Source: Takashimella koratensis (taxonomy: Eukaryota; Basidiomycota; Tremellomycetes; Trichosporonales; Tetragoniomycetaceae). From it: DNA of 64,000 nucleotides. Positions 35,564 to 45,363 of this stretch are shown here, one piece after another; the first letter of the stretch is position 1; every line of letters begins with the position of its first letter. The DNA lies in assembly GCA_003116875.1 (NCBI GenBank), contig BCKT01000003.1:1906784-1970783 (forward strand). Reading direction: 5' to 3'. A program made the position numbers and the translations under genes. The notes beneath the pieces are model-generated. The model was not told the origin of the DNA. It did no database searches and worked only from the letters and a program-made list of their open reading frames with translations.

Positions 35564-35790
35564 GTTGTTGATGATGGAATGGAAAGTGAAAGAGAATGAA
35601 AGATGTCTCGATGCCGAAAGGCGGAGGATGGCCCAAGGCTCATCCAATGGGGAGCCTTTCCGACTCTTGTGATAAGGGCCGCCTCTCCGGCAATTGCTTC
35701 CGACACCCACTTGTCGCTCCGATAGCGATATCCATCTTGACTCTCCTCTCTGTTTTGCGTCTCTTCCGTCCTCGACATTCACTCACCACC

Positions 35791-36990
35791 ATGACCGACG
35801 AGTTCTATCTACCACCTCGTGATTTTGTTGGCTACGGGTTTGACCAGCCGTCAACGCTATGGCCTGGCGGGAAGAAGATTGCGGTTTCGTTTGTTCTCAA
35901 CTATGAAGAGTAGGTAAACGATTGGCCTCTGCTCATTGCAGGGGCGCCGAGCACACACCTTGGAACGGAGACGAGCAATCTTGCGACAACCTTCATGAGC
36001 TCCATTACGACCGAAAACCTACCTCGGGAGGCAAACGCGACATCATGGTGGAGGAGATGGTGGGCGTTCCTTTAACGCTGATGCTGACATCAGTTTGAAT
36101 ACGGAATTCGTCAAGGACTTCCCCGCCTTATCAAGCTGTTCCGAAAGCATGGATGGCAATGGACTACTTGGGCGTGTGGACGCTCGTTTGAGGTGACAGG
36201 TGATTACCCAAAGATGCTTGTTGAGGATGGCCACGAGGTGAGGACCGGTATGAAGCTAGCTTACTCTCAAGGTCGCATGCCATGGCAATCGATGGCGGAT
36301 ACATGGCCAAAACGCAAAGGAAGAGAAGGCGCACATTGCAAAGTCGTTTGAGCGCCTCCAGTCATCCACTGGCCTCTCAAATGTACCCACTGGGTACTTC
36401 CTTGGCAACGGGTCAATCAGGCAGAAACTCGTGCGGGCAGAAGTGAGTTGAGGCAGCGCGTTCGCTAATGATAGGTGCACAAGGAGAACGGCCTTCCAAT
36501 GCTGTACTGCTCTGACTCGTACGGATGCGACCAGCCATACTACATTCCGGACCCCATAAGCGAGACTCACGGGGGCGTGGACGAAGGGATGCTGATCATT
36601 CCATACTCCCTTTGCACCAACGATCATCGATGTGAGTCATACCATGAACTGTGCTCACAACAGTTTTCGTTGCTGGGGGGGCAGGAGTGTCTGCTCCCGA
36701 TGATTGGTTCGAACTGCTCAAGGGCGAGTTTGATCAGCTCTACGAGGAGGGTCAAAATGGCGCACCCAAAATCATGTAGGTGTGTATCTGGACTAGCTGA
36801 CAGAAGGACGATCGCCATGCACAACCGTTTTGTTGGCAAACCTGGACGACTGATGTCTCTCAAGCGCTTCATGGCTTACATCGCGACCAAGCTAGACGTT
36901 TGGGTGTGCACCCGCCAAGAGATTGCGGCATTCTGGAGGGAAACGTACCCGTATAAAGAAGTTGGGGCAGCATTCAAACTCCACGCGTAG
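35791..36990 (+). CDS. PuuE-like cyclic-amide hydrolase / polysaccharide-deacetylase family protein
   Basis: Starts MTDEFYLPPRDFVGYGFDQP and continues WPGGKKIAVSFVLNYEEGAE with a WNGDEQS loop, MVEEMFEYGIRQGLPRL, LFRKHGWQWTTW, GHEVACHG and, near the end, TIAMHNRFVGKPGRLMSLKRF and DVWVCTRQEIAAFWRETYP. This order matches bacterial PuuE, which opens allantoin without needing the classical amidohydrolase metal centre. The key histidine loop is intact here. About six short introns. Substrate could be allantoin or another cyclic imide/ureide; chitin-type substrates are less likely because there is no signal peptide. It is convergent with the amidase gene, whose stop is 8 bp away. Confidence 0.85.
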
Positions 36991-36998
36991 TCTATGCA

Positions 36999-38804
36999 TC
37001 ACAAAAGTTTCCAGTCTACCCCTTGCTCCAGGGCATCCCCAACCTTCAGAACAGTGATCTCGTCGAAACGCTTGCCCACGATCTGAATACCCACTGGAAG
37101 TCGTATGGACTCGTCCTCGGGACATGTAATATCCGCAGCCATAGGAGGAACGAGACCTATGGGAACAGTGAGGGCCGGGTGTCCCGTCAAGTTGAAGGTC
37201 CCCGTGTTCGACGTGATTCCGGCTACCATCAGCGACATCTGTAGATCCCACTCACGAGCATGTTTTGCCCATTCAGCCGGACTAGAGTCCCATGCAATGT
37301 GCCTTCGTGCGGGTTGAGGCAGGGTCGGCATGACGATCACATCCAGGTTCTCAAACAGAGCGTCAAACTGGTCTCTCATTTGCAGCGCGAGGTTCATCGC
37401 ACGTCCGTATGCCGTCGGGTATTTCATCCAGCCGTATTCGCTGAAATCAGCATGGCCTCACACGACTGCTCACCATGACATGGCTGTTCCCGTCACAAAG
37501 TACTTGGCCTTGTCGTACTTCTCCTGCGTCCAGGGAAGGAGCTGCCCCCAGTATCCGTTAATCTGAAGTCCGCGACGGCCGACCTGGCGGCCTTGTCTAG
37601 TTCCCCCTGAGCCAAACTTGTTCAACACGTGGACTAGAGTGGTGGTCATGGATTGCCTTTGGTCAGCTTTGAATGGGTACGACTTACAAAGGAACAGATA
37701 CCTCAGTCACCTCCGCACCCAACTCTTGAAGCCGGTCGATGGAGGCTTTGAACTTGGCGTGCACTAGAGGCGAAAGTGAAGCAGACTCTAGCGGCTCTTT
37801 GAGAATCCCAACCTTCATTCCATGGAGCCCACAACCCCGGCTCTGAAACACAGCCTCGACATAATCCGGAATATCAGAAGGCAGGGGCGCGCCCAACTGT
37901 CGGTCATCCCAATTGTCGTACCCTGCAACCGCTTGGAGTAGCTTCGCAGTGTCGAGGACAGTCTTGGCCATGGGGCCGACATGATCAGCGGCGGCTTCTG
38001 ACGACAACACTCCGGTGTACGGCACAAGTCCAAAGGTAGGCTTTAGGCCAACAATCCCGCACAAGCTCGCAGGCTAAGGTCAGCCTGACAACACCGCGAG
38101 CTTACAATTCGGATCGAGCCCCCCTGATCGCCTCCGATTCCCATATCAGCAGCGCCCGAAGAGATGAGGGCTCCGCAGCCGGAGCTTGATCCACCCGCAG
38201 AGAATCCCTTTGCATACGGGTTCTCCACCGGTCCATATGGGGACGATGAAGACGAAGCACCATGGGAGAAGTTCTGCGGTTAGCCTAATCTCATCTTAAA
38301 CTCACCTCGCAGGCTGCTTTCCCCAAGATATGCCCTCCGTTCTCCAAAACACGTGTCACCACCGTCGCATCGATATCCGCTGAAGGTCAGCCGCGTTTTC
38401 GGTCGAGCTTACGTATGAAATTCTCAAACGCGTCCGTTCCGAAAAGCAGCGGGACTTGAGCCATACACACAGTGTCCTTGAACACGACAGTCTTTCCGTT
38501 CAGGAGCTTCCCGATAGCTTCCAAAGAGTCGCCTGCCTCCGCTCGCCATGCCCAGCCCCGAAGTGCGTTGTCCTCGTTCGCCGGTAGGTGGACATTTTCT
38601 CGGGGGAATTTTTCAAAGTCTGGCGACGGTTTGTAATCTACTGGTAAGCTTGACCCTGTTACGATACCTACCAGGCTGGGCGAGAACTAGCTCGCACGCT
38701 TCGTCGGTTTTAGCCAAGAGCTGCAGGTAGTCCTCCTTGTGACTTTCTGGAATTTGGAAGCGAAGACGCTCGGCAGCGCTCAAAAGTTCAGTTGTGGTGG
38801 GCAT
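36999..38804 (-). CDS. Amidase (amidase-signature family, enantioselective-amidase type)
   Basis: Hydrolyses carboxamides to acids and ammonia. The Ser-cisSer-Lys triad is visible: TVVFKDTV (Lys), GGSSSGCGALISSG (cis-Ser region) and GIGGDQGGSIR followed, after an intron, by PASLCGIVGLKPTFGLVPYTG (nucleophile Ser in GGS). The last part reads MPTLPQPARRH ... FNLTGHPALTVPIGL ... GIQIVGKRFDE. The pattern recalls the amidases linked to nitrile hydratase in Rhodococcus, so aromatic or aliphatic amides are possible substrates. The start is MPTTTELLSAAERL, and about six short introns are present. The position next to PuuE-like genes and a Dal5-like permease suggests nitrogen scavenging. Confidence 0.92.
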
Positions 38805-38971
38805 GTTTGTTCAGGAGAGACATCAATTGCGCCCATATTTATCCAGTCTTGCCCGGCACCCGCATCCGGGCTTCGGAAGGTCCTTCCATTGACGCAATTC
38901 ATAACAATTCTGTGGACGTCCAATACAATAGTCCTGTTTCGAAGAAAAGCTATATGGTTCTAGGACTAGGT

Positions 38972-40596
38972 CTACTTGAAGATGGTGTTCTCGGGAACGT
39001 CGTCAACGAGAACGACGCCCTGCTCTTTACCGACCTTGCGGCGGCTAGCGGCAACGCGGCGCGTCTCGCGCTCAATGTCGCGCATCCACCACCAGGTAAG
39101 CGCCGAGGTGATAGCTGCGAGGACGAAGAAGACGATGCAAATACCGAAAGGAACCTCGTACCAAGGAGCGTACTTTGACTGGAAGATCTGGGCGGTGTAG
39201 AAACCCGGAAGGTTGGAGAGCGTGTTGGAGAACGCAAACATGAAAGCCGACGAGGTTGCACCGCGAATTGTCTGGGCACGGAGGGGCCAGATGGAGACGA
39301 ACTCCATAGCGTTGAACATGTAGGCGAGGAGGATGAGCGCGTAGCGACCGCCGTTGTTGCGACAGAACATGAGGCCGAGGAAGCATCCGATGAGACCGGC
39401 GATGCCAACGAAGAGAGGGAGGAACTTGGGGAATCGGACGGTCTTGTCTAAGAACAAGCCTGTGAGGATGGAGACGATAACGAAAATGGCGGCGGGGGGG
39501 ATGTTGAGCAGCTGAGCCTTCTCACCGGAGGCGAGGTTGAAGCTGGCGGTGATAGTAGAGAGCCAGAAGCTGACACCAGTCGTACCCGTGTTGACGAAGA
39601 AGTTGATCATTGGGAAAGCGTAGAGGAGAGGTGACTTGAGCTCGGCGATGATAGCTTTGTAGTCGAAGCTGTCGTCGTTGGCGTTGACTGCGCCTGGAGG
39701 GAGACGGCTCTGCATGAATTCTCCCTCCTCAGCGGTCAGGAAGGAGCGACGCGAGACCGGCGAGTTGGGCAAGTCGGGAAGGAAGAAGAAGACGAGGGCG
39801 GAAACGAAGAGACCGAGGAGACCGCAGAGGATGAAGGTCCAGCGCCAGCCAGAGATGGTGGTCTCCGGGACGTAGGCCAAACCGTAGCAGAAGAGCGAGT
39901 CGATGATGCCGCTGAACTGACCCAGCATCGTGAGGGCGGCAAGACGGGTGGCAACTTCATCGGGACGGTACCAAGCGGTGATGTGGAAGATCTGCCGTTA
40001 GCGTCGCTAGGTGACAGCACTCACGATTCCAGACCAGAGCCCAGCCTCGCCAATACCAAGGAGGAAGCGGCAGACAAGGATACCAGCGTAGTTTTGGCAG
40101 GCAGCGGTGCAGGCGACGATGATAGACCAAATGACCATGATACGGGTAAAGTGGATCTGTCGTCAGCGAGTGAGGGGAGAAATGACCTACCCTAGGGGTG
40201 ACCTTCTTAATCGGAAGGGTCATGGGGACCTCAAAGACAACGAAACCAACAGAGAACAGGGTGGCGACAAACGCCCATTGGTCTGAAGTCATGTGAAGCT
40301 CGGTGAGGATGTTGCGCGAGGTACCGCTGTTCATGGTTTTGATGTACTAAAAGTTAGAGCAGCCCCAACTCACGGCCTACCGAAACCAAGTTACCATCAA
40401 TGTTCTTGACGAGGTACATGGCAATGGATAGGGGCAAGAGACGCCAGTCGGCCATGCGCTTGAAGCGTTCGCCGTCCTCGTAGGTGAACTCGCGACGAGC
40501 GACGGCCCTGTCGTGGTCGACAGGCTCCGCGTGGGTTGAACCATCGGTTTGCTTCTCGACGACGTCGATAGGGGTCTCAGGGGTGAGGTCGGACAT
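38972..40596 (-). CDS. MFS permease of the anion:cation symporter (Dal5/allantoate) family
   Basis: Begins MSDLTPETPIDVVEKQ with an acidic hydrophilic N-terminus, then RMADWRLLPLSIAMYLVKNID, the usual first helix of ACS carriers. Further helices include MTSDQWAFVATLFSVGFVVFE, SGWRWTFILCGLLGLFVSALV, SFWLSTITASFNLASGEKAQ and a YALILLAYMFNAMEF helix. The tail is basic and ends ENTIFK. Dal5-type carriers import allantoate, ureidosuccinate, nicotinate, biotin precursors or small peptides. Two or three short introns. The substrate is unknown, but neighbours point to an amide or ureide. Confidence 0.88.
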
Positions 40597-41094
40597 TGTG
40601 TTTGTGTTGGGGAAAGTTAAGACTTGTTCGTACGACGTATATAAACACCACGAAAGTCGAAGATAAGGATGCTCTTGCTATCTGTGACTTCGGAGGCTGC
40701 CGCCGGCATGTCTCAGTCCATATGTTGGCCTCGGCACGTGGTTCCGAGCGCCGTAGGCAAAGTTTTGTCCTCTCTTCTATCCTGAGAGGCGACCAATCGA
40801 GATCCACAAGTCTAAATGCAAGATCTGGAACGGCCTTCCGAGAATCTCCCGCAGTGGATGGAAAAGATAGGGATGCCTCCGCTGTTCCGGATGTGGGCAG
40901 TTTGCCACATTCTGGAAGTATACCGCTTCAGGGAACGAAAGTAAGCCCTCGGACTTCATGCCTCGAAATATCACTCGTTATCGTCATTCATCCCAACGTA
41001 CATGGAGGCGCGCGCCCGACAGTAGGTTGTCCACGAGGCCGACAAAATACATGCATACGAAATTCTCAGACGATTTGCCGCTGCACGCCGTGAC
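40597..41094. other. Intergenic region upstream of the Dal5-like gene
   Basis: About 500 bases. A TATA-like stretch (TATATAAA) at 40639-40646 is about 43 bp upstream of the Dal5-like ATG on the complement strand. No gene is recognised. Confidence 0.55.
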
Positions 41095-42889
41095 CTAGAC
41101 TTTTTCCAATTGCTCCTGGTCAAAGTCGCCCTTGTTGGGGTCGACTTCCAACGTCGCGACCGCCATCGGCAAACGCGCTGCGACTTCTTCGCCGTCAAAC
41201 CTGACGGCAACCTCCTCGAGCGTGAGGCTTTCGTCAGCCCAGATCCCTTTTGTACCCACCCTTTGGTTTCAGGGAAGAAAAAGTAGCTGCAAACAAGTAT
41301 GACGATGAGAATGGCAATGAAGACGAAATAGTACTTCCAGCCAATGGCAGCGAGAGCAATAGGGTTGATCCAGGTTGAAAAAAACAACCCAATACAGCCC
41401 AGAGCATTTTGAAAGGCGAGCCCGCTAGTGCGCAGAGTATACGGGAGAATCTCGGTGGTATACCCATACGATAGACTGGTGAAACCGATGCAGTATCCTG
41501 ATGATCAGCTTGAGTCTTCCAGGGTCTTACCTCCAAAGAACAGGTACAGAAACGCGATAACCGCTTGGCCGGTGGCGGGGTTTCCAGTAGTGGAAAAGGT
41601 GGCTGAGAGTGCGGTGACCACGATCATACAAACGAGCATCGTGCCGGTGGAGGTAAACCAGAGCACACGTCGACCTGCTCGTTCAATCAGAAGAGATGAA
41701 GCGATGGAGAAGAACAAGTCGGAGATCTTACGTCAGCTCCGTCGTTGGTGGGACTTGCATTCAAACCGGCAGTGATCAAGATGATGTTGGTATAGTTGGT
41801 GATGCCCACGGACTTGAGAACAGGCGTGAGGTAGTAGCTGCAAGTTAGCTCTGCTACTGAGAGCACTCACCTAATAACACTGTTTCCAGTGAACTGAGAT
41901 AGGCCACCGATGACGAGAAGAATATACAGCCGTTTCCTGTTTCGCTTAACACGGAACAGCGCGGACCAGCTCTGGTTTTCCTTCTCAAATTGTAAAGCCT
42001 CCTTGGTTTCTTCCATTTCAAAGGCTACCAGGGGATCGTCCAGTGCGCCGTTGGCATGTTGCTGGGCGAAGATCTTCTGGGCTTCCTCGTATCGACCTTG
42101 TGCGACCAGGTAGCGAGGCGACTGGGGCATGATCAGATGGAAGGGAAGAAGGACGGCTGGGAAACCGGCTTGAACCAAGGTTGGTATCCTCCACGACCAG
42201 ATGGAATCAGGCATATGAGTGTATGTCCCGTAGGTGGTGAAGGAGCACACAATTCCGCCAATCTGATGTTAGCAGGGTAGCGAAAACAACTCACGTAGAA
42301 GCCCGCCAGGAAGATGGCCCCTACGATGGCTCTAAAGCGAGGGCTGCGTATCAGTTTGATCAACCGGCTAACCTACTGCGCAATCTCGATGAGAAGAGTG
42401 ACCGCAATGTTAAGCTGCAGGAAGCTTCCCGTTCCCAGGAGCCAACGCCCCACGATCAAGCCACCGATGTTGTTCGCAAATGCCATAACAAATGGTGAGA
42501 AGACAAGGACAATGCCCCCCATGATGATGGGGACCTTGCGTCCGTATTTGTCGGCGAGCCATGCAGCGATATAAGAGGTGTATACTCCTGCGAGGGAGTA
42601 TACGGCACCCGTGATGCCTAGTAGATTGTTGTCGGTCGCGAGACGCGGGTATTGTGCGAAGAACTGAAGTCAGCAGGACTACAGACACAACCGTACCGCT
42701 GGAAGACTCTGCAAGCTGTTGAGAAGGGAAGCATCATAGCCGACATAAACGGAGGACAAAGTCAAGATGCCGACCCAAAACAGGTTCTTCCGAAGGCCCG
42801 GATCCAAAAACGCACTCAAGTCAGCAACGCCCCTCTGAGACTTACTTTGGATGCGTGTTGTTGGCGATTCCTTTGAATGTCGATGGCAT
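41095..42889 (-). CDS. MFS sugar transporter (hexose/disaccharide permease type)
   Basis: Twelve-helix sugar porter. It has SVYVGYDASLLNSLQSLP (helix 1 loop), QSPRYLVAQGRYEEAQKIFA (family PESPRWL-like motif), ERAGRRVLWF (the GRR-type loop between helices 8 and 9) and SYFFFPETKG followed after an intron by LTLEEVAVRF, the PETKG-LTLEE signature. The tail ends EQLEKV. About eight short introns. The start is placed at MPSTFKGIAN (42889), joined by a short intron to AFLDPGLRKN; an alternative ATG at about 42914 reads straight through that intron. It is divergent from a Zn2Cys6 gene with a CGG-repeat promoter between them, so import of a glycoside is likely. Confidence 0.87.
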
Positions 42890-43003
42890 CGTGCTTGCTG
42901 ATCAGCTGGTTCCATCGCGGAGCGACGTGTTTTATACGTGAGAGGGGCAATGGTCAACGGTGATGATCGACTTCGGTAGAGACGGTCAGCGGGACAAGGG
43001 GTA

Positions 43004-43024
43004 CGGCTAATACGGCTGTTTCGG
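43004..43024 (+). promoter_or_regulatory. CGG-N6-CGG-N6-CGG repeat between sugar transporter and Zn2Cys6 gene
   Basis: Three CGG triplets are spaced exactly six bases apart (CGG at 43004, 43013 and 43022). Zn2Cys6 proteins bind paired CGG half-sites, so this looks like an operator for the regulator encoded 75 bp to the right. The core CGGCTGTTTCGG recurs upstream of the GH3 gene at 45227. Confidence 0.6.
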
Positions 43025-43098
43025 GGTGCCCCGGACCGGAGCACCGCGACCCGGGGCTTTTTTGCTCTTCCCCGCGTTTGTATTCCTTCATCCAAGCC

Positions 43099-45217
43099 AT
43101 GTCTACCGCTCTCACCGTGTCTATCGAGGACGATGAAGTCAAGAGAAGGCTTCGAAAAGCGTGAGTAAGACTATAGTCAAGAATTGACCGTAGCTGTCTC
43201 ATCTGCCGACGTCTCAAGGTAATGTTTCCGGTGGGTACGGCTGACCGCAGATGCGGTGTTTACCGAGCGACGGCGACTTTCGATCTGACGCCCCATGTGC
43301 AAGGTGCAAACGTCGTCAGCTTGTTTGTGAATACGCCAAGAAGAGGTAAAGTGTGGTTTCGACTGTGTCTAACTTCTCAGGCGACCAGTTGGCATGTCAC
43401 CAGAGGCACATGACTTTGACAATCCCAGCTTTCCGACAGAAGTGCTGGCGCCGCCGATCCATTGGCATACCAGTGGACTGTCGCCTCCAATAATCTCAGG
43501 ATCTTCGACTCACCTCGAGAGCCTGAATCCGACCCTGGTACCGTCGGTATCCATCGATAGTCTGCTCCTGGATGGAAGTAGTGAACGACTTGAAGTGTCA
43601 CCAACAAGCATGGTGCATCACTTGGAGCCTAACGTAGGGGTTGAAGACAGTCGCCCCCCGTCTCCTCGTCCTTTCGCCCGAGCAATAAACGGGAGTGCGC
43701 ACCCTATCGAGACTCCGGTATCAGCGAATGATCCCATGGACCCCGTGTCTCTAGGCCTGCTCACCGAAGTGGAGGCGAGGTTTCTGACACGATAGTGAGT
43801 TGTTCGTCACGACTCCACTAACGCCAGTTTCCTCACGCGAATGTGTGAGATCTCACACTTGTTTGATCCAGTTTATCACACTTTTGAGCGACTGCGCCAT
43901 ACTCCAGAACTCTTCTCGGCCGTCTTGGGAGTCGCCGCGCGGTTCAGGAGATCGGATCTCGTTGACCAGCTCCTGGCGCATGCCGACCGGTTGGTCATGC
44001 GATCAGTGTGCAGCGGCGACGTCACTCTCGCAACGGTCCACGCGCTGCTTGTTCTTGTACATTGGAAGCACCCGGATGATCGTTCAGCCTACATGAAAAT
44101 GGGGATGGCAGTCCGTGCAGCATCACAGCTTCGCCTCGGCTCGACAGTAGGAAGCCCTCTACCAAAAGATGAGACTGAAGCTCGGGAGCGGCTAGCGGGT
44201 GATCGCATATGGCTAGGTGAGACCTGCTTTGAGCGTGCTGACTGTAGCGTTATTTGGTGGGTCATGACCAGGCCCCAACTGACCGAAGGCTACGAGATGG
44301 CCACTAGTGAGCTCTTCCGCCTGCCGACCTTGTTGAATCCAACAACAAGACCACCGGCGACCGAAGTTAGAGACTGGTTAGATAGACATCGTCACCTCAA
44401 TCTTCCAGGAGACTTGCACCTCTCGATTACGTATAGGTACGGACTTGAGAGACAAATCTGACATAAGCATTCTCGAGCTTGTCCCAGCCGCTGGAATGAA
44501 GCTGTACGAAGAGTATCCAGGACGTGCAGCTGAGCAAGACATGGAGCCATTGGTCACCGCGGCGTACAGCCGATGGCTCGATGACGAGCAGCTGGTGGGC
44601 GTGCAGCGCTGCGTCGTGCTTTATGCGAGGAGCTGGATGATCGTGAATCTGCGCTACCGAGTTGTCCGAGGGTCGCCCGATAGAGCGTCGAAGGAAAGGT
44701 TGCTATCCGGTATCGACGGGTGCCGAAGGCTAGCGATGCAGCTGGCACAGATGGGTCACTTGTCGTTCCTATCTGACGTTTCTATCGTTTCGTTTGTTCT
44801 TCCAGGCTGCATGCTGTTTGAGGTAAGTAAAAGCCAGACTTGGCTGACCACAAGCTCCGTCAAATGTTCAATGAAGAGGAGCTTGAGGTCGTCCGAACCA
44901 TCTTGGCCGGCTTCATCGATGTGGCGTCCGAGTACAGCGATACGTACCCCGGGCATGCGCTTACACACATGTCCCGAACCTACAGAAAGTTGTCCAAGGC
45001 CTTTAAAAAGGTGCCTAGTGGTCTCACGTCGAACGAGCAGCCACAAATCTGGTCCGGGAATGACACGATTCCAATATGGCCAGCGGAATCAGGCGTAGAT
45101 GAACCACACACCGAAGCCTTCTGGGCATTACTGTCAGAGAGCTTCCCTGTGCTGGACTCGATGCAACAGACGGTGCCGCAATCAAGAGAGGGCCTGGACC
45201 AGTTTTGGATGATTTAG
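43099..45217 (+). CDS. Zn2Cys6 fungal transcription factor
   Basis: Short exons assemble the zinc cluster as KACLICRRLK, then MRCLPSDGDFRSDAPCARC, then KRRQLVCEYAKKRR, satisfying C-x2-C-x6-C ... C-x2-C-x6-C. A Ser/Pro-rich linker follows and then the fungal_trans region: MCEISHLFDPVYHTFERLRHT, FSAVLGVAARF and VLVHWKHPDDRSAYMKMGMA. The protein ends EGLDQFWMI. Five or so short introns, three of them inside the zinc-cluster region. Flanked by the sugar transporter and a GH3 gene that share a CGG-N6-CGG site, it is probably their local activator. Confidence 0.9.
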
Positions 45218-45226
45218 TACTCCGTA

Positions 45227-45238
45227 CGGCTGTTTCGG
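45227..45238 (+). promoter_or_regulatory. CGG-N6-CGG site upstream of the intronless GH3 gene
   Basis: CGGCTGTTTCGG, with TA in front, is identical over 14 bases to the site at 43011-43024. It lies 125 bp upstream of the GH3 ATG. Confidence 0.55.
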
Positions 45239-45363
45239 TGCATGTAGTCGGCAATATGTTTCCCGAATGCATCACCTGACGGGTGTCGGCGGATGTGCGG
45301 CTGTGCCGGCAAAGTCTTGTTCTACTTAAGACAACCACATATGCTCTATCGACCAGCAACGCA

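Noticed and set aside
38950..39408. 152-codon open frame within the Dal5-like gene on the same strand
   Set aside because: Alternate-frame shadow with Ser/Arg-rich composition; the real frame encodes MFS helices.
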